Assembly (NCBI RefSeq): GCF_003569915.1
Contig: NZ_KZ984467.1
Location: 1 to 59,705, forward strand
Reading direction: 5' to 3'
Length of the DNA: 59,705 bases
Source of the DNA: Comamonas testosteroni
GTDB lineage: Bacteria > Pseudomonadota > Gammaproteobacteria > Burkholderiales > Burkholderiaceae_C
The notes under the pieces were generated by a model. That model was not told the origin of the DNA, did not search any database, and saw only the letters and a list, made by a program, of their open reading frames with translations. Position 1 is the first letter of the stretch. Each line of letters starts with the position of its first letter. This document shows positions 41,947-50,380 of the stretch, one piece after another. Position numbers and translations under genes: made by a program.

Positions 41947-44900
41947 ATGGAACAAACCCCCAACTGGTGCGGCGCTGCCTTGGTTCTGGTGATGGCCCTC
42001 AATCTGGGTGCGGCGGATTCGGTGCGGGCACAGGAGTTTGAGCGCGGTGGCTGCATGCGCGGCGTGGAAGGCACGGAGTCGGCCTTGCAGGAAGTCTGTC
42101 AGTTCTCCGAAGGTCTGGCAGCTTTCAAGATGAATGGGCTCTGGGGCTATATGGACCGCGAAGGGCGGGTGCGTATCGAGCCACAGTTCAAAAATGCGCA
42201 GGCTTTCTCGCAGGGGCTGGCGGCGGTGCAGCAGCACAGGCGCTCGTCGTCCGACTGTGGCTGCGATCAGGACAGCGACGAGTCGAAATGGGGCTTTATC
42301 GCGCCCGACGGGAATTGGGTGATTGAGCCCAAGTTCTACAACGCCGGGAACTTCCGCCAGGGGCTGGCGCGTGTGCTGATACCGCGCACGAGCAGCATGG
42401 ACAACATCTTTATCGACCGCCAGGGGCGGCAGGCCTTGCCTGGCAACTATGCGCAGGCGCAGTCGTTTATCGGGTCGCTGGCGCTGGTGGAAAGTGCGGA
42501 TTATCGGCAAAGCTTTGTCACGCGCGATGGCAAGTCCGTGGACTTGCCCAAGCCGCCAGCCCATTTGCCCGTCAATACCAAGGTCCGCATCACCGCGGGC
42601 CGTGCCGAGCCTGAGCGCTGGCTGGCCAAACTGGAGGCTCCGGCCCAGGCCTTCAGTGCCAGCGGGCGCATGCTGCCGCTCAAGCATGGGCAGCGCTTTG
42701 AGCTGCCGGTCTCGCCTACCGCTGCTGTGGTGGAAGACCGAGGCGAACGGCGTGGCAAAGGACTCATGGATGAGCAAGGCCGCTGGCTGCTGGCTCCGGA
42801 GTTTTTCAGGCTTGACGATTTTGATAACGGCGTGGGCGTTGCTGGGCGCGAGGTGGCTGAATCCAAGGCCGAAAAGCCCGCACCTAATACAGCAAGGGTA
42901 GCGGGTGCCATCACGCCTCCGGCCCCGCCATCCATGACACGCCATGGACGCGAGTATTTTCTGGTCAGCGCGGCAGGCAAGCTGCTCACACCAGCCTATG
43001 CCGAGATTCGGCGCGAACGCGGCTTTTTTGTCGCCAAGGCGCAGGGCAATCTGTATTTGCTGGGTGCGCGCGGCGAGCGCCTGTCCACATTGGCCTGCAA
43101 GAGTGATACCTACTACCCGGCGCGGGCCTTGTCTTCGGACCGTTCAGGCTGGTCGGTGGTCAATACCTGCGACGGCCAGCACTGGGTGCAAAACCCCGAA
43201 GGCCGCAGCTGGTCGGGCACAGGCGAAGCTCAGGCCATGCGCACTACCAGCGCGCGGGTCTTGCTGCGCCTGAAGGACGATGCCCAGCTTTATGACCGCC
43301 AGGGCAAGGTGCTGCTGAGCAGCAGCATGCGCGTGCAGCTCAAGGGTCTGGATGCCGTCTGGCTGACGGCGGATGAAGACAACCCGGCTAGCAAGGCAAG
43401 CCGTCCGCAGGCGATTTTCCTGACCAGAACGCGCAATGAGGACAGCAAGACCCGATACAGCACTGCTGTGCAGCTGCATGCGCTGACCGCCGCAGGGCGC
43501 TGGGTACGTCTGCCGGATTCCGAGCGCGCCGAGGTGTACTGGCGCCCTGCGGAGGGGCTGCAAAATTTGGCGGCTCCCGTGCTGCTGCGCACGGCAGATG
43601 GCATAGGAATGCTGGATGCAGAGGGCGGCTGGCGCCTCAAGCCCGATCGCAATCTTGATTTTTATTCCGTACCCGGTGGCTGGGTGGGTGTGCGCGGCAG
43701 GCAAGGTGAGCCCGATCAGCTATGGAATGGACAGGGCCAGAAAGTCGTGCTCAAGGGCAGCGACCGCGCTCATGAGGTCGCGCCAGGGATTAGCTGGCTG
43801 GAGCAGGACGGACACTGGCAACTGCTCGATGCCCACAAGGCACGGCTGCAGCCATTGCCCGAGGCTGATGGGGCGCAAATCACGGGTTTTGCCGGGGGGC
43901 AGGTGGTCATGACCCAATCTGCGCAGAAGGCGGACGCAGACGATGGTGAGGGGCGTGATCGTTTGCAGGCGCTGTACTCGGCGCAAGGCAAGCGGCTCAC
44001 GCCTTGGTTGAGGCTGGATGATTTGCTCCCGATTCAGGACGAGAAGAAAACGGTACATGGCTGGGTGGGCACGCGCTGGCAGGATGCCGGGGAGGCCGAA
44101 GAAGATGGCTCAGGCCGTTTTTCCATGCTGTTCTCGCGCGAAGGCAAGCCCTTGACGCAGCTTTTGCCACTGAGTCTCAGACCTGTGGAGGGGCAGGCGC
44201 GGCTGGTATCTGGCAGTGCCGGTGGCAAAGGCGTGATGACGCCGAAGGGCCAGGTGATGGTGCCTGCGCTGTATGGCTATATCTCGGACGCCAAGCATGG
44301 CTGGATCAAGACCAACGAAGGCGCTTGGGATGGCCTGCTCGATGCCCAAGGGCGCTGGCTCGCCGTTGTGCCCAGCAACAAGGCGTTTGAGGAGCTGGCC
44401 GAGAACAATGTGACAACCCTGGGCAGCGCTTATGACGCCCAAGGGGCGGTGGATATCAATGGCCGCTTGCTGCAGCGGGTGCAGGCTGGCGTGCAGCGGC
44501 CTGAGGTGGCAGAGCTACCACCCAGGCGCTGGCAGGTGATGCCATCTCCCATGCCGGCGCGCGAGCAATTCCCGGTAGACGACGAAAAGCCCGCCAACTG
44601 GTTTGTGCAGGGTACTCGCGAAAACGCGGTGCTGCGGGATATGAAAGGCGGGGTGCGTCTGAAAGCCGCGAAAGGCCAATCGCTGAATGTGCTCAATGCC
44701 ACGGTAACGCGCAAAACCCATGCGGGCAGTGCAAACGCCATCAGCCGCACGGAACTGCTGAATGCCAGAGCGGGACAGATTGCCGTATTTGAGGCTGCCG
44801 ACTTGCTCATCAACCGCGAGGGCCGCCTGACGTTGGCGAGCGAGCAACCGTTGCCCGCTGACCATCCGCTGGCGCGTACCGGTTTGCAGCTGCGCCAGAA

Positions 44901-45219
44901 CACAGAGGTGGGAGTTGATGCACCTCACGACAGCAGCGCGAAGTCCGCTAAGGATGCGACGGCGCTGCAGTTCAGTCTGGTGAATGAGGCCGATGGTCAG
45001 GTACTGGGTGGCCGTTTTGATGCGCTGGGAGAGTTGCATGAAGGGCGGTCTTTCGTCAGCCACATGGGCAATCTTGGTGTGGTGGACGCACAAGGAAAGC
45101 TGATGGTGCAAAGCGCCTGGCGCTGCGGTAGCCAGCCGGTGCTGCTGGATGGGGCAGGAGAAATCAGCTGGCCAGCTGAGCTGCGAGGTCAGGCGCGGCT
45201 TGAGTGTCCCAAGCCTTGA
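41947..45219 (+). CDS. Large exported WG-repeat protein
   Basis: The 1090-residue protein has a signal peptide (AALVLVMALNLGAADSVRA, cleavage before QEF). An N-terminal part contains clear WG repeats: GLWGYMDREGRVRIEPQF near residue 65, KWGFIAPDGNWVIEPKF near residue 114 and a weaker GLMDEQGRWLLAPEFF near residue 275. Related beta-rich units recur along the chain (GMLDAEGGWRLKPD, GLLDAQGRWLAVVPS). WG repeats are thought to form beta-propeller-like or solenoid binding surfaces; function is unknown. The ATG at 41947 has GGAGG upstream; one at 41929 overlapping the previous stop is an alternative. It is translationally linked to the lipoprotein before it. Confidence 0.85.
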   Translation: MEQTPNWCGAALVLVMALNLGAADSVRAQEFERGGCMRGVEGTESALQEVCQFSEGLAAFKMNGLWGYMDREGRVRIEPQFKNAQAFSQGLAAVQQHRRSSSDCGCDQDSDESKWGFIAPDGNWVIEPKFYNAGNFRQGLARVLIPRTSSMDNIFIDRQGRQALPGNYAQAQSFIGSLALVESADYRQSFVTRDGKSVDLPKPPAHLPVNTKVRITAGRAEPERWLAKLEAPAQAFSASGRMLPLKHGQRFELPVSPTAAVVEDRGERRGKGLMDEQGRWLLAPEFFRLDDFDNGVGVAGREVAESKAEKPAPNTARVAGAITPPAPPSMTRHGREYFLVSAAGKLLTPAYAEIRRERGFFVAKAQGNLYLLGARGERLSTLACKSDTYYPARALSSDRSGWSVVNTCDGQHWVQNPEGRSWSGTGEAQAMRTTSARVLLRLKDDAQLYDRQGKVLLSSSMRVQLKGLDAVWLTADEDNPASKASRPQAIFLTRTRNEDSKTRYSTAVQLHALTAAGRWVRLPDSERAEVYWRPAEGLQNLAAPVLLRTADGIGMLDAEGGWRLKPDRNLDFYSVPGGWVGVRGRQGEPDQLWNGQGQKVVLKGSDRAHEVAPGISWLEQDGHWQLLDAHKARLQPLPEADGAQITGFAGGQVVMTQSAQKADADDGEGRDRLQALYSAQGKRLTPWLRLDDLLPIQDEKKTVHGWVGTRWQDAGEAEEDGSGRFSMLFSREGKPLTQLLPLSLRPVEGQARLVSGSAGGKGVMTPKGQVMVPALYGYISDAKHGWIKTNEGAWDGLLDAQGRWLAVVPSNKAFEELAENNVTTLGSAYDAQGAVDINGRLLQRVQAGVQRPEVAELPPRRWQVMPSPMPAREQFPVDDEKPANWFVQGTRENAVLRDMKGGVRLKAAKGQSLNVLNATVTRKTHAGSANAISRTELLNARAGQIAVFEAADLLINREGRLTLASEQPLPADHPLARTGLQLRQNTEVGVDAPHDSSAKSAKDATALQFSLVNEADGQVLGGRFDALGELHEGRSFVSHMGNLGVVDAQGKLMVQSAWRCGSQPVLLDGAGEISWPAELRGQARLECPKP

Positions 45220-45292
45220 ATGAGATGCTCACGCATTTGGACGGTGTCGGTCCGGTGGTGATTGCGTAGGCTTGCCTGGACAGGAGCCTCAG

Positions 45293-46138
45293 ATGTCCAT
45301 ATCCCTCAATCACAGCAGCCACGCCATGAGTGCTGCCGCCGAGCAGCGCATGCCCGTGTACTTTGTCACCCACGGCGGAGGGCCTTGGCCCTGGGTGCCG
45401 CAGTGGCTGCCTTGGCATGCCCAACTGGCCGATTCGCTGCGCGCCATGCCGGGCCAGATTGGCCGCAAGCCGCGTGCGGTGCTGCTGATTTCCGCCCATT
45501 GGGAAGAGGCCGATTTCACCGTGCAGACCGCGGAGCAGCCGCCCATGCTCTACGACTACAGCGGCTTTCCACCTCATACCTACGCGCTGCAATACCCTGC
45601 GGCTGGTAATCCGGCGCTGGCACTGCAGGTGGCGGGGTTGCTCAAAGATGCTGGCATGGCTTGCGCGCAGGATGCTGAGCGTGGCTATGACCATGGGGCG
45701 TTTGTGCCACTGCATCTGATCTACCCGCAAGCCGATGTGTCTGTGGTGCAACTCAGCTTGCGAGCCAGCCTCAATGCGGCAGAGCACCTGGCCGCAGGCC
45801 GTGCGCTGGCCTCGCTGCGCAGTGAGGGCGTGTTGATTCTGGGCAGCGGGGCCAGCTATCACAATATGCGCACTTTTGGCCCGGCAGGCCACGCGCCATC
45901 GCAACTGTTTGATGACTGGCTGGCCCAGACATTGATGCAAACACCGCCAGCAGAACGTAGCCAGCGCCTGAGCGACTGGCAAACGGCCCCGGCAGCCCGG
46001 GTTGCGCACCCGCGCGAGGAACACCTGCTGCCGTTGATGGTGGCCGTGGGCGCTGCGCAGGAGGATGTTGCGCAGCGTGTGTTCAACCAGCAGGCCTTAA
46101 TGGATTCGGCCACGGTGTCCAGTTACCGGTTTGGTTAA
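45293..46138 (+). CDS. DODA/LigB-type class III extradiol dioxygenase family protein
   Basis: The 281-residue protein belongs to the LigB/YgiD family of Fe/Zn dioxygenases acting on catecholic compounds. Metal-binding His residues are seen in VYFVTHGGGPWP, LLISAHWEEADF and HPREEHLLPLMVAVG. The opening and YDYSGFPPHTYALQYPAAG match the DOPA 4,5-dioxygenase-like group. GGAG precedes the ATG at 45293. It sits between two groups of unknown envelope genes and may be unrelated to them. The natural substrate is unknown. Confidence 0.88.
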   Translation: MSISLNHSSHAMSAAAEQRMPVYFVTHGGGPWPWVPQWLPWHAQLADSLRAMPGQIGRKPRAVLLISAHWEEADFTVQTAEQPPMLYDYSGFPPHTYALQYPAAGNPALALQVAGLLKDAGMACAQDAERGYDHGAFVPLHLIYPQADVSVVQLSLRASLNAAEHLAAGRALASLRSEGVLILGSGASYHNMRTFGPAGHAPSQLFDDWLAQTLMQTPPAERSQRLSDWQTAPAARVAHPREEHLLPLMVAVGAAQEDVAQRVFNQQALMDSATVSSYRFG

Positions 46139-46160
46139 GAGCCTAGAAAGACTAGATGCA

Positions 46161-46187
46161 AAACAGCCCGCTTATGGCGGGCTGTTT
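46161..46187. terminator. Bidirectional terminator after LigB-type gene
   Basis: AAACAGCCCGC pairs perfectly with GCGGGCTGTTT around a 5-base loop. It serves the plus-strand dioxygenase and the minus-strand membrane gene. Confidence 0.88.
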
Positions 46188-46206
46188 GAATGAAGATTTA
46201 GACTCA

Positions 46207-46261
46207 AAATAGCCTGTAGTCTATATGTTGATTAGACATGTAGCTATCATTTTATTTGAGC
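46207..46261 (+). repeat. 54-bp AT-rich interspersed repeat, copy E
   Basis: AAATAGCCTGTAGTCTATA...AGACATGTAGCTATCATT...GAGC aligns closely with copy B. Its last 10 bases overlap the stop codon and final codons of the membrane zinc-ribbon gene, so it may have set that gene's end. Confidence 0.65.
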
Positions 46262-48093
46262 TTGTGGCCGCACTCACCGCAGAACATATCGTCAGGTGAC
46301 ACATGGGCGTGGCAACTGGGGCAACTGGTTTTGGCTGCTGCCAGACGGGCTTTTTCTTCGGCCTCGGCCTGCGCCTTGGCGCGAGCGGCCTCACGTTCAG
46401 CCGCCTCTCGCTGGGCCGCTTCACGCTCGGCTTGCAAACGGGCTTGCTCTCTGGCCTGCTCTTCGGCTCGTTGGCGTGCTTGCGCCTGCGCTTCTTCGCG
46501 CTGTCGTGCCTGCTCGGCGGCTTGGGCCGCAGCCTGAGCCTGGGCACGCTCATGCTCGGCTTTTTCGCGCTCCATGCGTTCTTGCTCGGCACGCTCGCGC
46601 GCGGCGCGTTCTGCGGCTTCAGCCTCCGCACGGCGGCGGGCTTCCTCGGCTGCGATCTGCGCTTGTGCCTGCGCTTGTTCGCGCGCGGCGCGCTCGGCGG
46701 CGGCTTGCTCTTCGGCGCGGGCTCGCGCGGCTGCTTCGGCTTCTGCGGCAGCGCGGTCTCGGGCGGCCTGTTCGGCCGCCAGTGCGTCGGCGCGCTGGCG
46801 CGCAGCCTCTGCCTCGGCGCGAACGCGGGCGACTTCGGCTTCCGTGCGCTGACGGGCCGCTTCTTCTTCGGCGGCAATGCGGGCTTTTTCTGCAGCCTGC
46901 GCCTGTTCACGGGTCAGGGTTTCGTGGCTTGTAGTTTGATCCGCAGATGGTGAGGCATTGGTGCTGCCGCTAGCAACGCCAGCAACGCCCGCAGCCGCTG
47001 CACCATAGACAGAGGGTTGGCTTTGCTCTGATGTCGGCTGGTAGCCTGCGGGAGTGGAGCCGGGCGCAGCATCGCTCGAATCCTTTTTGGCGGCCATATC
47101 TTGCGCCGCCTGACGGGCAAGGTCCTTGGCTTCGGCGGCCTTTTTGCGCATATCGCCCATGAAGTCGTCGAGCGCACCCTCGGCATCTGCCGGGTTGAGG
47201 TTTTCACGGGCCTGCAGATAGATCAGGTTCATGCCCATGATGGCGACCTGCGTCAGCAGCGCGCCGACCACGCAGTACAGCACGCCCAGGCCTGCCATCA
47301 GGCCCCAGGTGTTGCCGCCTGCGCCCATCATCACCATGGGGCTCATGCCGCCGCGTCCCATGCCGGACATGGCCATGGCCATCATGGCGTTGGAGTCTCC
47401 CATGATGGAAATACCCAGACCCGTCAGCGAAAAGCTGGCTGGAACGAGGCCCGCAAACAGCAGCACGCCGATCAGCGACAAGATGATGTAGAGCAGCACT
47501 TCCATCAGCACCACTTCGACCAGACGCTTGCGGGCGATGGCCAGTACGTTGGCAATGGCGGCCTTGACCGGCAGGCCGCTCCACAGGGCAGGAGCCATCA
47601 GCGGGCCTACGACCCAGATCAGCGCCACCAGCACGGCGGCAAAGCTCAGAACCAGGATGGGGTGGGCAACAAAGGCCACGATGCCGCCCACAAACGGAAT
47701 CTTGCAGACAAAGTAGACGATGGCCGCAACAATCATGTAGGTGATGAAGGCCAGCGTCATCACCAGCGAGATCAGCAGGAACTTGGGCAGGCACAGCAGG
47801 CCTGCCGAGGCAGCGGCCGCAAACGAGCGCACGGGCTGGTTCTTGGCTTTGTCCATGAGCATGATGCCCACGCCCGAAAAGCCTGCCATCATGACCACAA
47901 AGGCCAGCACCATCATGACCAGCGCCATGATGGCTGCGACCTTGATGGCCATCCACTGGCCCAGCCACATCAGCGCACCGGTCAGCAGCAAGGTCAGAAA
48001 ACCCAGCAGCAGCGGGCGCCACTGCGTCAGGCCTTCGGCCGCGCGCGCCAGCGTGCCGAAGCGTATCTCTCCCAATGATTGAACTTGTTTCAT
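46252..48093 (-). CDS. Polytopic membrane protein with coiled coil and C-terminal zinc ribbon
   Basis: The 613-residue protein has three parts. Residues about 25-310 contain several membrane spans (LLLGFLTLLLTGALMWLG, IMALVMMVLAFVVMMAGF, LLISLVMTLAFITYMIV) and a Met/Gly-rich segment near 228-258. Residues about 330-590 are first Ser/Pro/Ala-rich, then a very long Ala/Glu/Arg/Gln coiled coil. The last 23 residues are a zinc ribbon, CPSCHAHVSPDDMFCGECGH. I do not recognise the membrane domain beyond a general DUF-like family. The ATG at 48093 has AGGACGG upstream. It is the last gene of a three-gene minus-strand group. The coiled coil makes strong antisense frames that are not genes. Confidence 0.85.
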   Translation of the reverse strand: MKQVQSLGEIRFGTLARAAEGLTQWRPLLLGFLTLLLTGALMWLGQWMAIKVAAIMALVMMVLAFVVMMAGFSGVGIMLMDKAKNQPVRSFAAAASAGLLCLPKFLLISLVMTLAFITYMIVAAIVYFVCKIPFVGGIVAFVAHPILVLSFAAVLVALIWVVGPLMAPALWSGLPVKAAIANVLAIARKRLVEVVLMEVLLYIILSLIGVLLFAGLVPASFSLTGLGISIMGDSNAMMAMAMSGMGRGGMSPMVMMGAGGNTWGLMAGLGVLYCVVGALLTQVAIMGMNLIYLQARENLNPADAEGALDDFMGDMRKKAAEAKDLARQAAQDMAAKKDSSDAAPGSTPAGYQPTSEQSQPSVYGAAAAGVAGVASGSTNASPSADQTTSHETLTREQAQAAEKARIAAEEEAARQRTEAEVARVRAEAEAARQRADALAAEQAARDRAAAEAEAAARARAEEQAAAERAAREQAQAQAQIAAEEARRRAEAEAAERAARERAEQERMEREKAEHERAQAQAAAQAAEQARQREEAQAQARQRAEEQAREQARLQAEREAAQREAAEREAARAKAQAEAEEKARLAAAKTSCPSCHAHVSPDDMFCGECGHKLK

Positions 48094-48189
48094 GTCCCGT
48101 CCTGTGTTGAGGGTGGTTGATGAGGGTTGTTGGCACCCGTCAGCCATGGCTCGCGAAGGCCGCGGCGACAGGTGCTGAAGATGACTGTC

Positions 48190-48897
48190 TCAGAGCTTGC
48201 CGCGGATTTCGCCCGCTTCGATGGTGTAGCGCTCCATGCCGGCAGGAAGGCTGCTATCCACTTTTTTGCGCACGGTAACGGGCTTGCCGTTCTTGGTCTG
48301 CGTGGTGCCCGAGCTGGTGTTGACGCGGCCTGCGCTCACGTCCGCTTCCGACTGTTCGACCAGAATGGTGGAGGAGCCTCGGTTGTCCGCCAGCTCATTG
48401 GCCAACTCCTTGAGCGCATCCATGGCGCGTGAGTATTCATTGCGGCCCTTGGCGGCCAGTGGCATGTCCACGCTCAGCGATGAAAAAGACTGCAACTGGC
48501 TGGTCACGCCGCTTTGCCCATCGGTGATGGGAACCGGGCGGGTGTGCACCGGGCCTGCCACGGCACGCTGGCGCGCAGGCAGTCTTTGCATGGCCTGCAC
48601 CGCTTGCGCCTGCAAGGCCGTGGCTTGCTGGGCTTCCTGATCCAGGGCCGCTTGCAGGCGTGCAAAGCGTTCGTTCTGCCCGCCCGTGGTGGGGGTGGCA
48701 GGCGCTGCGCCACCGCCAGTGGTAATCGGTGCTCCGCAGCGCGGATCAGCCGAGTTGGTCACGCGCGCCAGCATGCAGCTGAACGAGGTGGAGGCTTCTT
48801 CCATCGTGGCGCAGCCGCTGATCAGGGCTGCAGTGCTGCCGATCAGCGCCAGTTGAGCCCAGCGGGCGAGTGAGGTGTGGTTCATCGTCTTGGTCAT
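48190..48897 (-). CDS. Unknown lipoprotein between two zinc-ribbon membrane proteins
   Basis: The 235-residue product has a lipoprotein signal: LALIGSTAALISGC with Cys29, then Ala, predicting the outer membrane. The mature part has two more early Cys (SFSCMLARV, DPRCGAP). A helical segment NERFARLQAALDQEAQQATALQAQAVQAMQRLPARQ follows, then a region with ALKELANELADNRGSSTILVEQSEADV. No domain is recognised. The start at 48897 is 5 bases after the upstream gene's stop; an ATG at 48885 is an alternative. It is in the middle of the three-gene group. Confidence 0.78.
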   Translation of the reverse strand: MTKTMNHTSLARWAQLALIGSTAALISGCATMEEASTSFSCMLARVTNSADPRCGAPITTGGGAAPATPTTGGQNERFARLQAALDQEAQQATALQAQAVQAMQRLPARQRAVAGPVHTRPVPITDGQSGVTSQLQSFSSLSVDMPLAAKGRNEYSRAMDALKELANELADNRGSSTILVEQSEADVSAGRVNTSSGTTQTKNGKPVTVRKKVDSSLPAGMERYTIEAGEIRGKL

Positions 48898-48902
48898 TCA
48901 GT

Positions 48903-49988
48903 TCAGTCCAGCAGGTCGTCCAGCGAAGGGCCGCCGCTGCGGGCTGGTGGACGAGGCTTGGCGGGCTTGGGTGCTGGGTTGGGTGGCGTGGGGCCGGATT
49001 CCGTGCCTGAACCCGCGTTGCTCTGGATCTGTGGAAGCTTGAGCGGAGGGGGCGGTTCAGGCGGGGCGCTGACCGCCGGTGCTACTTGCGTGACCGGTGC
49101 AGGTGCATCGATGGGTGTTGTGGCAACTGGTGCCGGAATGGTGACGACGGAAGGATCGCTGGCCGGCGTTGCCGCTGAAGAACTGCCGCCAACCCCCTGC
49201 GGCCCGACTACATTGTCGGCCTTGGATTTGTCGGCATCGGAGACGCCATTGCGGTCCGAGGGCGAGACAGAAGGGCTGTTGAGGCTGGAGAGCGCTCCCA
49301 TGTTTCTGGCCAGCAGCACGCCACCACCAATGGCCGCCACGATCAGTGCCAGAACCATCCATTTGATCCAGGCCTGGCTACTGCGCGGTGGCTCCTGGAG
49401 CAGGGCGGGGGCATTGCTATAGCTGGGGGGCGCGTTGCTAAGAAAAGGGGGAGGCGGCGGTGCAGCGTTGATCGTGCCCATGTCCGAGGGCATGGCATTG
49501 ACTGGACGAGCTGCGGGCTCGGGGGCCGCCAGCATGGGCTCGATACGCGGTGGCTGTGTATTGAGCGCCGGCGCCGGTGTTGGCAGAGGTATGGGTGCAG
49601 GGGCTGTCACCGGTGCAGCCGCCGCATCTTTGGCCGGTTCGGCAGGTGGGGCGGTAATCGCAGCGGTTGTTGCTGCAACTTGCAGGGCGGCGGATGCAGC
49701 TGTGGTCACCGTCGCACTGGGCAAGGCCGATGGTGAGAGAGCTGCGGTGGGCGCGGGATTGGCGCCGTCTGTCATTGCGGGAAAGGAGCTACCGCATTTG
49801 GGGCAGAACTTGGCCTGCGGTTTGCAGACAGCCTGGCACTGTGGGCAGATTTTTTCGGTGGCCGCAGAGGCCGGTGCAGCAGTCACTGCAGCTTCGGCAA
49901 CGGTACTGGGCAGATTTTGTCTGGATCCACAGCGATTACAGAATTTGGCATTGGCTGCCAGCGCGTTGCCGCATTGAGAACAGTTCAT
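48903..49988 (-). CDS. Double zinc-ribbon, single-span membrane protein
   Basis: The 361-residue protein opens with two zinc ribbons: CSQCGN with CNRCGSR, and CPQCQA with CPKCGSS, within the first 75 residues. A Pro/Ala/Thr-rich linker of about 130 residues follows, then one membrane span (WIKWMVLALIVAAIGGGVLLA). The tail is Pro/Ser/Ala-rich and ends PSLDDLLD. The arrangement predicts ribbons in the cytoplasm and the tail in the periplasm. The ATG at 49988 was chosen over a TTG at 49997. It heads the group with the lipoprotein and the coiled-coil membrane protein. Function is unknown. Confidence 0.82.
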   Translation of the reverse strand: MNCSQCGNALAANAKFCNRCGSRQNLPSTVAEAAVTAAPASAATEKICPQCQAVCKPQAKFCPKCGSSFPAMTDGANPAPTAALSPSALPSATVTTAASAALQVAATTAAITAPPAEPAKDAAAAPVTAPAPIPLPTPAPALNTQPPRIEPMLAAPEPAARPVNAMPSDMGTINAAPPPPPFLSNAPPSYSNAPALLQEPPRSSQAWIKWMVLALIVAAIGGGVLLARNMGALSSLNSPSVSPSDRNGVSDADKSKADNVVGPQGVGGSSSAATPASDPSVVTIPAPVATTPIDAPAPVTQVAPAVSAPPEPPPPLKLPQIQSNAGSGTESGPTPPNPAPKPAKPRPPARSGGPSLDDLLD

Positions 49989-50380
49989 TGTCTGCAATAA
50001 GTAAATGATGTTGCGGGCGATGAGCGGGCTTCCATAAAAGAGCCATCACATTCTGCGCAGTATCTTACTGGTGCATTGGGCTGCGGTGAATATTGCGCTG
50101 TCATTGGATTGTCAGCAAAACAAGGCAGACAAGAGCTGCGATGGCCGGAGTCCGCATCGGCATGCAGGTACTTATTTTTAAGTTCTCATTGAGGAGTCGT
50201 AACTTCTTTTATAAGTAATTGATATTCATGGGAATTATTCAAAATCAGCACAGACTTTGACGATCTGAAAGTCGTGCCAATTTCAGTCTCTTGTTTTGCC
50301 AAAAACAGTTGAAGGTATTTTGTGAATTCAATCCATACTTACCTTCACCTGTTTCATTTGGACACTGCCGCTTTTTTGAG
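49989..50380. other. AT-rich intergenic stretch
   Basis: About 390 bases, AT-rich from 50160 to 50340, with no supported gene. It should contain the promoter of the zinc-ribbon group, reading leftward. No terminator for the metallophosphoesterase was seen. Confidence 0.5.

Noticed and set aside
46296..46953. Several long plus-strand frames opposite the coiled-coil protein, plus another minus-strand frame at 46221-46910
   Set aside because: They arise from the repetitive GCG/CGC codons of the Ala/Glu/Arg coiled coil. The minus-strand frame that ends in a zinc ribbon is the coherent gene.
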